From Eutreptiella sp. 'Long Island Sound 2002' (Eukaryota; Euglenozoa; Euglenophyceae; Eutreptiales; Eutreptiaceae), in contig OZ038378.1 in assembly GCA_964036045.1 (NCBI GenBank), forward strand, positions 163,243,311-163,307,310: a stretch of 64,000 nt of DNA. Direction: 5' to 3'. Below, piece after piece: positions 1-25,859 of the stretch. Both the position numbers and the translations under genes were made by a program. Under the pieces are notes generated by a model. It saw only the letters and a program-made list of their open reading frames with translations, was not told the origin of the DNA and ran no database searches. How positions within the stretch are numbered: position 1 is the first letter of the stretch; each line of letters starts with the position of its first letter.

Positions 1-2
1 AG

Positions 3-581
3 ATGTTGCTCCATGTGCATGAGAAAAGCACCGGAGGTCACCCTCTTGACCCGCAAAAAGATGGTGTTGAGTGGTGGATTAAGCGTTGTGGTGGAACTCG
101 GTCCCTAAGGACGCAAATCAGTTATATGGGTATTGATGCCCACTCTGCCGAGGAGTTTTGGCTAAAGTATGGGCATGATGATTTACTTCCACGCGAAGAT
201 TTGTTCCGCTTCTTTTTCTTCCTCAAGCACACTGAACCTCAAAGGTGTGCTCATCTCCTCTCCGGAGCAACAGGGTGCTCTGAGGAGGCTTGGTGGGCAA
301 GTGTGCATCGTGTTCGTTCTTACTTGAATGGTGTTGTCGCTGAAATTCGATGGACGGAAAGATTGTCGGAGTGGAACCACGTCCCACACGTTCCATATTT
401 CGTGACGCACTACGTGGATAGCAGGCCCATTGCATCCATAGGAGGCATCCTTTGCGATGTCTTGTTTAATCCTAAATACGCCGGGTGCGTATACAAAGTT
501 ACGGTTGCAATTGACAGCTTGGGCAACATCGTTTGGATTTGTCCGTTGGCCCCGGGGACATCGGGCACTAGGGCATCGTAA
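3..581 (+). pseudogene. DDE (Harbinger/PIF-like) transposase fragment
   Basis: The frame is open from the window edge to a stop at 581 (192 residues), so the 5' end may lie outside. It reads as the middle of a eukaryotic DDE transposase: an alpha-helical region with an EEFWLKYG segment, then VPYFVTHYVDSRPI, whose Asp is a candidate first catalytic residue, then YKVTVAIDSLGNIVWI and PLAPGTSG. In DDE_4/Harbinger-type enzymes the last block normally runs into a second Asp (PGS-x-HD); here it ends in GTRAS and a stop, so the second catalytic Asp and the third acidic residue are missing. The family call rests on motif order and spacing only. It is most likely a dead copy; downstream sequence continues into a PHD-like fragment. 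Confidence 0.5.
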
Positions 582-610
582 GGAACACATGGAGGGGATC
601 TGGCACGGAG

Positions 611-898
611 TTGCATGAGTACGTGTGTGTACTCTTGCATTTGCAGCAATTTTTGATTCGAAGACAGGTACGGTACCCTCCATATGGTCCGTGGGAACAT
701 GTACCTGCACATGTATGGACAGCACCTACACAGGAGGACAATGATGATGAGGATGTTGTGGGTGATGATGGGGATGTGTGTGGCCTTTGTTGCACCAAGT
801 CTGACCCTGAGAAGATGTCCATGTGTGACAAGTGTGAGCTGCAATATTTTACGGATTGCATTGACACACATACATGTGACAATGTGAATTTTGTTTGA
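611..898 (+). pseudogene. PHD-finger-like fragment downstream of the transposase relic
   Basis: A 95-codon frame with an acidic stretch (DNDDEDVVGDDGD) followed by CGLCCTKSDPEKMSMCDKC and LQYFTDC. The spacing of the Cys pairs and the M-x-x-CD-x-C core are those of the first half of a PHD zinc finger (about 776-866). The usual His of the H-x2-C pair is Phe (YFTDC), and the second half of the finger is absent before the stop. It lies 30 bp after the transposase fragment in another frame, so it may be the decayed tail of the same element or a separate chromatin-reader fragment. No start or promoter can be defended. Confidence 0.4.
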
Positions 899-959
899 TT
901 CTGCAACTGTGTCATGTTGTACACACAAGTTGCCTATTCTCAATGTGTACTTAGTTGAC

Positions 960-3900
960 AATGGACCAGAGAGACAGGTGTGTGTTCTTGAGGGTGGAGA
1001 CCAATGCGCTGTTCATGGCCTTTCCAGTTGTGCATGATGTGTGCTATGTGAAGGGAAGGTAGTTTGCAACTTTCTTGAGCTAGAATAGTTTGGGTCACCT
1101 AATTCTAAGGGCGTTTCCAAGGGGTGTGCTTGGGGGCTCTTCGGGGGGAACATAGTCTAAAAGTAGCGCGCAATGCGCGCGCAGTGCAAAGACTCCCCCA
1201 TTGAGTGTTACCGCCGGATGCGATGATTTAGGAAAATGGGGGAAAATGGGGGAAAGTGTGGGGAGTTTTGGATGATCGATGGAAAACTGGAGAAGTTTGT
1301 GGCTAAAAAGGCCCAAAAACATGGTTTTGATTGGCAGCAAGACTATGGTGGGGGTGCATTGGTGAAAGCTCCCAAGCTGTGCCAATGGCTGCTCCGTACA
1401 TTTCAGCCCTGTAGGACTACTGTGGGCCCGCCTCCCGGGCGAGGATGCGAAGACGTCCTTTTGTCACTGCTTGCGCCCGCTGCCTGGTGTTCCGAGCCCG
1501 CAATCTCAACTGTTTGAAGGCTGCTGTCGGAGTATAGGGCCGTTCCGGTTGGCGGTTGCTGGTTTTGAGTTGCATGGTATGCCCGCGATGGTGACAGGGC
1601 GGTATCCAGCGGGCACTATGCCCGCCGATGGGGTCTTCGTGGCACCGGTGTGGGGCAATGTAGTGGCGCACGTGGAGGGCATCCCCCACCTATTCTTTGT
1701 GGGTTGACAGGGGGACGCCGTCATCGGAGTTGTCGCTATCGATGAGGTTGGACCCCCGGCCGGCCGCGGCGGAAGTGCTATATGAAGTGCGGTGCGAGCA
1801 CCCAGCTGGGTGAGTATGGCTAGGTAGTTGCGGATAGGCACAGCTCGGGAGGCCAAGTCTTTGCTGAGGTTGCAGCCAATGGATCCCGGACGTGAGCATA
1901 CCGTGTTCTGTACCATTGTGATGATGCGTGCGCTAGGGAATGCCATGCACGCAGTGCGAAGTTTTGGGTGCCGGCAAATACTTGAACCCTAGTTTCGGCC
2001 GCCTTTGACAAGTTTTCACAAGTTCACCCGGGGTTTTTTTACCTTCTTAAGCATTTGGGATGTGGCATATTTGAATTGTCAACTATTTTTGCCCATTTTC
2101 AACCACCTGCACCTCCCTACCTAGGCAGTTTTTCTGTCAATTTGTTTTCAATGAGTGCCAAGGACCGGCATGACATGCAACCACTTTTAGACTCCCATTA
2201 GCCTCCCGCCACAGCAGAGGAGAGGATTGCTGAACAAGCCAGAAAAATTCAGCCGCTACGTGAGCAACTGGCCAGAGCATCGGTCAAGGAAAGTCCGACC
2301 CTCCCTCCCTTGTCCGTGCCGGAGTTGAACAAGGCCCTCGAACGACCCCAGCCGCAGTGGATGAGACTTATCGTCTCTAACTTGAAAGCCTATGTCACGC
2401 TGAGGGCTAGAAAAGTTGCCGAGGTCCCGAGACTCTCGCGGCCAGAGGAGTTCAAGGGCACAGTTGTATTTTACAAGGCTGAGTGGCTTCTTCATAACGA
2501 CAGTTGATTACCAAGTTTGAAGGCAGTTTCGTTGTTCTCATGTGGGCTTTGCTGCTTCGTTGTGCTACTAGACAGGTGATGGGTATTCTTGGGTGAGTAT
2601 GTGAGCCTTTGCTTGTGCAGTATGCACGCAATGCACACACAATGCGAGATTGGCCCTATGGGCTGAAAACAGTTGGTGCAACCCCATTCCTCCTAGGCAG
2701 TGTGGGGAAGTGACATGGAAGACGCTGTATGATTTGTGAATGTCAACCTTATTGGGTTCCATGCCCTCTGCCATAAGCACGAACCGCAAGCACTTGGAGT
2801 CCATGGCTTTGAACATGGAGTCGTTGGAGAGAAACAAGGTGCATTACGTCTACTTTGGGATCAGGACAGTGTTTAGCAGCTGCACCTGCTCGAAAGCGTT
2901 CAGTGGTAGGTATTGGTATCGCACCAGATCAGCTGCAGCCGTCCCCACGAAGTCATCGCGTGCCTTTTGTTCCCACGTCGGATAAAATTTACCAGTAAGC
3001 AAAATATTTATGTGGGTGTAGCCATAACAAGTATGGGTAAATATAGAAACGAGTTTGAATCCGTCGGTTTTCCGGTTCATACGGTGTGACACAAGCAACA
3101 CACAGTGTAGAGGAAAACCTATTTTTTTTGTGAAACAAAAATGCCCTAAGTGGGTACCATTAGCTAAATTGCTGCCTTCAGCAGCTGTTGGCAATTCCAA
3201 GCACTGATTTGCTTGAGAAGTAGAAAATGAATTCATTGTAAAAGAAAACAAGATGTTGATAGCTCGAATATGTAAATGTGTCTCGGGAATTCCAGCAAAT
3301 CTAATAGTTAGGAATCACAAATGATTGCAATATAATGTGGCCCAAGATTTTCTTTTTCAACATACCGTACACCGGGACACATTTTTTAAATTTTCCTCAA
3401 TGCAAAGGGTTGTATGGTGTTTTGTAAATTCATTATCAAAAATGATTTGAGGCACATAAAACTTTTCAAATGACATTGATTTCATTAGAAGCACAAAAGG
3501 ATACTAACAAAAATGTAATGAATTTCGATTTCACAAAATGAGCAAATGACACATGACACATCATTTTGAAAAGAGTGGTGGTGCTGGGTGGGGGAGATGA
3601 ACTAGGGATGGAATTTTGACTTGTTTGCCACAAAAGGAATGAATGGCCGGATGACATAGGTTTTGAAGGTAAGAGGCTGTATGAGTTTACTTTTTAAAAG
3701 AGAGGTAGGTGTTTATGTTTTCAAGCACTATTTTTTTTTAGGCCTCTTTTGCAAAAATTTCAAAGACAGCTTCTTAAAATTTGTTACCATTTTCACAGAA
3801 AGTTAACAAAAAGTAATAGCCCTTTTGACAAGTAAATTTTGTAGGGTGTTTGTATGGTTGTATTTACGAATGATGCAAAGGTTGTACTATGCACGAATAG

Positions 3901-5675
3901 TACAAATTGCCAAAGTTATCCGCATTCTTAAAAATAAAATTCAAACACGCTTTCTACTGATTTCACGTGCTTCATAATCGTACTTGATGAGTTCTCTTCC
4001 GTGATTTGCCTGTTGCTTTGCGTATCAGGGTATCTGCAATTTGTTGTTTGGTGAACTGTCACAATGTAAATGTGTTTATTTATCCCCATTCTTCTTTGTG
4101 GTGCTCAAGAGTTTTGGCATCCTTGGCTACTGACCATTCAAATGGCTTTGGTGATTTTGGCAACTCAATTCGTGGAAGTGAGAAAGAAGGTAGAGCTCTC
4201 AAAGCACATGTTGGTATTTTTTTTTGTTTGCGCTGTGTGTCCCCGCATTACCCCCGGGGCAGTAGGGTACATGTTGGTATTTGTCTCCAAGATAGATTGA
4301 ATCCACCATGTTCAAAGTAATGCAAGGCTCTACAAGAATTAAAGATCTAGTCACCAAAGACGAGCTGTAGATGGCGGCAAAACAACGAACAAACAAAAAT
4401 TGATTAAGCAAACAACATTGCAAAAGCTTTTATTCAAATTTTCTTGTGCACTCTTTTTGATGAAATTGCCATTGGTTAAGCATATAGGACACTGTGTATC
4501 TCGAGACGCAGAAGTTTCTATGGCTAGGGCTTGGGCAAGTAACTGCATGGCAATTACCTCAAATTTGATTCATAGACCACTACATTTCACCCGCATATTC
4601 CAAACAAGGAAGGGTGTATATTTTAATTCGGTACACACTCTTTACATGACTGATGATACCTCCGTCCTCATGAGTGGTAGGAGCGAATTTCATGTAAGGT
4701 TTGTGGATTCTTCTCATGATCATAGTCACTTAGGATAGAGCATCCCCACCACCCTTTTTTGTACGAACATGCCAACTCCCACTCGGCGGTTGGGCAGCCA
4801 TGCTCAGCACTAGCTCACGCATATACAAGTCTACTTCTCTACTACTCTGCTATATTCCGTTCCAACGCTACCGTTATATACTTCTTACCACTTTCTGCAC
4901 AGCTTGCCAGAATTCAAGTAAAAAAACCTGGTCTTTGGCTTTGAGTGGCAATCAACAATTGTTTGGTGACAACCAAATGCAATCAAAAATAGGTGCCCAA
5001 GATAGCCAAAGGACTTGTTGACGAGGTGTGTTTGGTTATATGCACTGATGTGTTTACTAATACAAAGTATGGACCTAGATTCTGTACAGGGAGGTCTCAA
5101 TTCAGACAGGTGACAGCGGGCCTAGACTATGGCCCCAAGAAAGGCCATGAGCCCAGTGGGCGCTAGGATTACTCGCATGTCACCAAATGGCCACCCACAC
5201 CATTGGGTATCAGGGGGCACGAGCAAATGGTGAGCTCTACATGACACTTATGTCAAAACATTCCAGAATGTATACATGAGGTCATGGAGCCATATTTTGC
5301 ACCTTTGCGGTTGGCCCGTACCAAATTGAGCTTGCCCATGCAAAATAAGAGGTCACCCCACATAGTTTGCCCCAACATTGCCCATTTCCGGCTGCAATCA
5401 GAAGTTTGACATGACTCCACATTTCCCGTTTTGTTTTCTCGCCAGTAGCTCAGCCTTCCACTTCCCAACAAATGACACAATTCGGCATAATTTCAGGCCT
5501 TTGGTGCCTTGTATGACAGTGTCTTACACCTGAGTTCCTGCCCAGCATGCTGTCACTATCTCAGAGTCAGTTTTTTCAAGCCAGCCTGAAATTCTTTGAT
5601 CTTGTGTGTACATGGTGCAGCTTTACTTTGGTTGAACTTCAGCTTGCCATGTACCCCCCCTTTTTGTTATTGCTA
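960..5675. other. No supportable gene (about 4.7 kb)
   Basis: Frames here are short, overlap on both strands and show no recognisable domain. The part from about 2990 to 4700 is clearly AT-richer than its surroundings, with homopolymer A/T runs. The stretch at 1090-1950 is GC-richer and carries GC-rich frames in every direction, none convincing. I see no tRNA, rRNA or tandem array. Confidence 0.5.
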
Positions 5676-6240
5676 TGCAAAAGTACCAAATTAATACGGT
5701 CCCTACGCCTACTGTAGCTTAGACAAGGGTGTGGCTTGCGCGCAACACATACAACTAGCGATACACACGTGGGTGAGTGCATGGTATGAGTGCACCTTAA
5801 CCTCCACCCATGTTCCCAAAGGCATGTAAACACAAGAAAGTGTTTGAAGCATGAAACTTCAGGTTCACACCCATGTTCCTACAAGCAATGAGGCACGATA
5901 AGCCTACAAATATTCGGCTTGGAAACCCTTCTTGCGATCATACACCATGCGGAACAACTGCACATGCTCACCCGTTGAAGATGCCTTTGAAGATGCCCGA
6001 GGTTTAGGGGCTGGTTTGGGCTCGGGCAACTTCAAGTTCTCGGGAATGAAATTGCCTTGCATGTGGTCTCTTGTAACAATCATAACAAATGTGTCCATGA
6101 CCCTATGTAACTGGCAAATTCGTCACCAAACCCATGTCTTAATGTGCCTACACTACATTTGGTACCGAAATAAAATTAGGTACCAAAGTAATACGGTCCC
6201 TACGCCTACTGTAGCTTGGACAAGGGCGTCGTGATTGCAA
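5676..6240 (+). repeat. Dispersed repeat, copy 1, with direct terminal repeats
   Basis: A block at 5682-5770 (core GGTCCCTACGCCTACTGTAG) recurs at 6181-6230, so one motif bounds a segment of about 0.5 kb. A second copy of the whole arrangement, with matching internal sequence around 6076-6180, lies at 58181-58500. No coding capacity is seen. It could be a non-autonomous element or a solo-terminal-repeat pair; the family is not known to me. Confidence 0.6.
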
Positions 6241-6245
6241 AAGGG

Positions 6246-9200
6246 GGGGGGGGGGGCTACGCTCCTTTGCCTGTGGTTAGGCCACTTTGATTTATGCTCG
6301 CCGGGGGGATACCCTATGCATCAAAGATGTTAACCAAATGTTCCATTGCCACGGTGACCTTCCACAAAATAGCCTACTGTTCGCACAGCGCACTGTGCAC
6401 CCCCCTAGTCGCTAGAGCTGACTTTGCCATCACTCCTGCGCAGTGCAACTCCGTTTCGATGCAATCAATTTCAGTGGAATCAGCTTTGTGAAAAACATGT
6501 AGAAATATGGCGATAAAAATTTTGTTGCTTTCAGTGAACATAGTACGTCGGCTGCGAAGGTGAGCTCTCAGATCCACAGGGGTGTGTCCTGGTCAATGGC
6601 CTGGACACACAGTGGTGGCCAGTGGAATGGCAGCAGAAGCGATGCAATCAAATCCGCTTGGTGGAGATTCAAAGGAGGCAACACCAGTTGCAAACAGAGA
6701 ACACCAGGGCAATGTCATGATGGTGACTCTCGAAACTGTGGGGGCGGGGGCATGCATTGACACTGGAACAATTGAACGACTGGATATTCACCTGCCAGAA
6801 TTCCAAAGGACGCCATCAAAGTCTCCAGGTTGTCAGATCTAGAGAATCCTAACGAAATCCGTGGGCGTAAGTATAACACTGAGGGACCACTGGGATAGGA
6901 GGCCACAGTCACCTCCAACAGACTGCTTGTGGCCCCAGAAATGCCAATAATATGTCAGCCCTAAGCAGACAGCACGCCATGCACCAAGGATGACGTTGTT
7001 GCACAGTGTGCACACAGCGTGCATATTTGATTATACAGAGGAATTGTAATGAGGACGGAGCCTAGGAAATGAAACAACTCTGACTGTGAGGACTTGCATG
7101 AACCCAACTCAAATCTGTCTATTCCCTTGCACTGGAGACCAGCTCCTCCATTGCATGCGGCAAACGAACATCAGCAGCAATCAAGGACTGCGGAGATGGA
7201 GGAGGCTACATCCTGCCTTGGAGGAGAACATAACCTAGTGTGGACTTTCGGGCCCATCACGGACCCTAGTTTGTAGGCACCTGTCCCTCACGTCAGGCAT
7301 GCAGGCACCCAAGTCTGCAGACAAATGGCATTCTGGGTTGGCGAGGGTCCCAGGGTCCAAAGACTCAGTGAGTTCTGAAGATGACAGGTGTCACGCACAT
7401 GTATTAAACTATTGTTTACTGCGTAAACAAAGGTTTGGAGCCTGCCCACTCCTTGTCCCACCCCTTTCATGACAGACCGTCTTTTCTCGTCGATGTGATT
7501 ATGATGTTCTTCAACTCTGCATGTCCCAGACTTACAAGAGCGGCTGTGAGTGTGGTGCAGGAGATAAAAGACCGCAAAAGGCTTGCGTATGGGCATAAAT
7601 ACAAGTGAACACAGAGAATAATGTGAAGGGACGAAAGAGGAAGCAAACGGGGCACACGTGCAGCGTGAACAGCATTCTCAAGGGGCACCACCCGCTGGTG
7701 ACTCACACATGTGTGCTTTAGGGCATGTGGGAGCTGAGGGACGCCAAACCCGCTTGGAAATTGGCCAGAGCTCGTCATCAGTGAAAATCTGCACAGTATG
7801 CACACCGCAGCCCTTGCAATGAGTAGTATCCCAATGCACGTTTGGCATTTGTCACACTTCACAAGCTTTTGTGGCTCCGATTCACGGCTTTGACTTGGGA
7901 GTTGATGATTGTGAATCAGTTTGGCAATGCAAGCGTGATCCGGTCACCACGCACATTGCAAGCGTGCCGTGCTCGCGCCATGCAGGCGCTCCCCCCATGT
8001 TTGCATAGCTGAAAGCCCACTGAGATCTAGTCACATACAAGACATGACGGATATCTGGTATTATAAACCAACACGAACAATCCAGTGCCTCAATCACTGC
8101 CCAATCATTTGGAAACAGGTGCACTTACATATTCGCTCAAACGTACGCATTTGCTTGTACTTACATGTTTGCTGGCCATGCTGTCTCTTCATCAAGCAAG
8201 GGCTGGCAAACTCGAAGGACAAGTCTGTGGATGCAACATGTCAATGCATTAAGGTGCTGTCCAAGTATATACCTTTCCAATGCACGTACATGAAAAATGA
8301 TTTCTACAACTGCAGTTCTGCTTCCTCCCTTCACGTGTCAGCAGACAAGCAAATATGTTCCCTATGCGTGTGCATTTCTGTTTTTGAACTGTCCGGCACT
8401 GTCGACAACTGTTCGAGATTTTCCCGGAACTTCAGACTCATTGTCTGAGACAGTACATTGTCGGCCCTACCACCTACCTGCCATCCTCACACAGAGGGGG
8501 CATAAGGTTACAGGGCTTAATCGCCTATACTGCAAATATGTGGTCCATGGTGGCCAGTGGTGAGAAATCCGCATCACTGTCCATGACCAGTACAGGAACT
8601 TCTGATGCAAGAAAAAACTTATTGCCCTGGGAGAGTGTGACGAAGTATGTCTCAGCTTGTGATGGAGATGCATGATGTCCGGCGTTTGAGGGTGACCATG
8701 ACCTGTCGTGAAGCCAGAATGGTTTTGGCCTCATCCGTGAGTTGTGTAGTTGTGTATAACAAAGGAGCCGTGTGTTCCAACAAAAGCAGAGGCTGATGGG
8801 GGAGGGGCGTTGGGGTTTGGGGGGGGGGGCAGGGCTGAATGTCCATCTGAAGTAATGCAACTCCCCAAACTCTGGTGTGTTGGGAGGGGGTGGCTTCAAG
8901 GATCGTTTTTGCAATCGCATCATAGTTCCGTTTGTGCCATGCATTTCAAGTTTTCTGTGTTTTCGGTGTATAGTGAACTTGCTCTCTCAGGGCCTTTGGG
9001 GTGGGATTGGGGGCTAACTTCCTGGGTCGCAGGTTGCCAAACCACACCGGCATCAATTTGGATTTACTAGCACTGAAGGTTTGGCGCACTTCGGGTGCCC
9101 CGTTCGACGTTCGAGTCCGCTTGCACAACCTGACACAGCACAGTAACAGCCGAGCTGCCGTTGCACTTTTGGGGGGGGGGGGGGGGCAAAAAGTATATCA

Positions 9201-11160
9201 GTAGTTGGTTCTGAGTCAGGGGATGATCGGATAAATTATTGAAGAAGGAAGTGATGAGGTTGGAAAGACGGAACGAACATGTAGTAGTTTTGAGTTTGAT
9301 TAAAACAGAAAGCACAAAGGTATTTGTAGTGGGTCCAGAGAACCAGATGATCAAAACTGCTGAAGGCCATTTAAGGGGAAAAGGGGGGGAAGTTTTGGTT
9401 GTGAAGAATGCAACTTAGGGCCTTATCAGTGAGCACATGCAACCATTGCAGATCTCGTATCGGTGGCAGGCTGCCATTGCCCAGCACGGCCTTAGGCCTT
9501 GCCGAAGCTGAAGGAGGGCTGAAATGCGCAATGCGGATGCAAGCCCCCCCTCCCCTCCCTGGTCGCATGACCGTGATTTGTGTCCATAACGATGAAGTGG
9601 ATGCGCACTAATCTTTGGCCAATGCACTGAAGCATCTGTGGCAATGGAGTGTCTGAGGTGGGCCTGTGGGCATGGCCACCTCTCGACTGACAATGGGCAC
9701 AAAGCTGATGGGCACTCTTCCCTTCCACACTTACCATCAGCAATGTCCCACTTGTCAACTGCGAGGTGCGCATGTCCACCCCCTTGGAGGTCGTCAAGAA
9801 GGGGACCCCGCCGCTGAAAGAGCGAGGCTTGCCACCCGTCGGGCACATTGCCGTCGGGGGGGGGGGGCGGGTACACTCTGGCAGCTGCTGCACGGACTGC
9901 CCCCACAGCAGCTCCAGAAAAGTTGGGAAACTGGATGGGATCCTATCTTTGCAAGTGCCAGGTGCAGCAAGCCCGCCTGAGATCTGCGGGACCTGTGACG
10001 GAAGCTTTCTCAGCAATCACAACTTCAGATGGACCGAGGAGGCGGCACCTGATCCTCAGCATACAAATACACCGAATAGAAAATGTATGTGCTCCGTACC
10101 CCACTGCAGTGCACAACGTTTGGAATGCCGTTTTGTGATGGAAATTGCCAGGCACATTTTTATGGGTGGAGGTGTGCCAGAATGAGTATGCAGGTTGGTA
10201 CTTTCTTTTGTACATACGCGCCAGCCTTTTGAGGAGGGAATCCCCCACTCATGGATAGGTCGGTTGGTTGTCCACCCGTTAGGTTGGGGGTGAAGAGGGT
10301 GGGTTCAAAAAACCGCGAGATGTGGGGAGCTCACAAACCGGAAAAATTGTTTTCAGGTGAGAATGGTTTTATGAAGGGGGAGCGGGTGTGTGCGCGTGTG
10401 TGTGTGTGTGTGTGTGTCGTGCGTGCGTGTGTGTGTGTGTGTGTGTGTGATAAATGGCGCCGCAGTAGGCTTGGAAAACTGATTGCTGTTTCAGTGTGAC
10501 ATATGATTCATGATGTTCGTACAACACTGGATGGTGCGGGTACGGAGCACACGTAAATCCTTATACAGAGGTTGATTTTCATACGTCAATGCACTGATTC
10601 AAACCACACCTCACCACACAGAGGGGCGTGTCCAATGCAATCAGGACGGCCCCCTACCGCCCGACGCATGCCTGGGGGCCATTTGGTGATGATCGGTGCA
10701 GAAGTGAGCAAGCGACAATGGGGGCAGTGGCACCCTCATCTTCACGCGGGGTGCTCTGGTGTTTGCTGTCTCTGGGCCCGGGGATGCGGTGGTCTACGAA
10801 GGGCCAATGCCACATGACTTCGAGCGGGTCATCAAATTATTTTCGGGCTTCTGACCCGCTACGTAGGGCCGCAACACATCCGGGGTGGGTGGGCTCGCCA
10901 CTTTGCTCCAGCCGTGCCTTCACACGGCCTTCATGGCCCTGTCAATTGGAAATAGTCCTTCACACATCGGGGGCGCCGCAGTTCAGTTCTAAACCCCAAC
11001 CCCCACGGCGCGGGCAGGGGCGTCCGGAAGGGGGGGGGGGGGTTCCGCATTTTGAGGGCATTTTTGAAATCCCCATTTCATTCTGAGCATTTTGAATATA
11101 CACAATTGGGGTAAAATCTTCTTTCTCCATTCACTAAGAGGCTCAAAAAATTTTTCCGGG
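6246..11160. other. No supportable gene; poly-G and microsatellite-rich
   Basis: Several G homopolymers (near 6245, 8820, 9171, 9857 and 11030) and a (TG)n tract near 10.4 kb occur. Open frames overlap on both strands and have no recognisable motifs. A segment at about 10250-10335 resembles 42785-42870, which suggests a dispersed repeat. Confidence 0.45.
10391..10450. repeat. (TG)n microsatellite
   Basis: Nearly uninterrupted TG dinucleotides with a few CG interruptions. Short frames reading Cys-Val repeats across it are artefacts of the dinucleotide. Confidence 0.9.
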
Positions 11161-11785
11161 CGCCAAAGTTGTCAGTTCTAACTAGGGTCTACCTAGTGTC
11201 CATTTCCGCTTCCCTTCGGCTGCGCCTCCCATTCTTGCCCCTGCCTCTCTGCAGCCCCGCTTTCGTCGGCGGTCCTTTCCTGTCCCGTTTGTGGGCCTCC
11301 GGCGGACTGTTCTCTCGCTTGGTGCTCCTCCCCTTCACTGCCCCTCTTATCGGCTGTGTTCTTGCCTTCCTGCTGGTCTCGCACCCCTTTTCTGCGCTCG
11401 GTTGTGGCCTTCACTTGTCGGCGTCGTCGGCGTTCCTTGTCCGTCTCTTCCAGCCATTTTGGGGCCCCTGCCTTTGTGCACTTGCACTGGAACTCCTTCT
11501 TTTCTCTGAGACCCTTCCAGGCCTGCGCCGCTGTGTGACCTGCACACTGCAGGTGCATCCGATGTCCTGTGCCACACTGGACCGCCCCCTGACCCTTCCT
11601 GACTCGCCTATGGCACAGCCCCAGAGGGGGCGGGGGGGGGGGGGTCCAGAGGGGGGGGGGGGAGGGGTTCGGGCCTCACAGCGCCCCCGGTGGCGCTGAC
11701 ACTCCCCCAATGCACAGCACCCCTGCACCCCTTCTCGGACGGTGCAATGGATCGCGGGCCTTACCATGGCCTGGGAGCAGCACAT
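11161..11785. other. 3' flank of the helicase-RBR gene; pyrimidine-rich on the + strand
   Basis: The region just past the stop codon of the helicase-RBR gene (minus strand) is strongly C/T-rich on + and includes long G runs at 11631-11665. It probably holds the 3' UTR and downstream DNA. The frames in it have biased composition and no domains. No polyadenylation signal could be assigned with confidence. Confidence 0.4.
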
Positions 11786-25810
<14,025 letters not shown>

Positions 25811-25859
25811 TGGATCGATCTGTAACAAAAAGCACAAACAGACATGTCATTTCAGGGCT

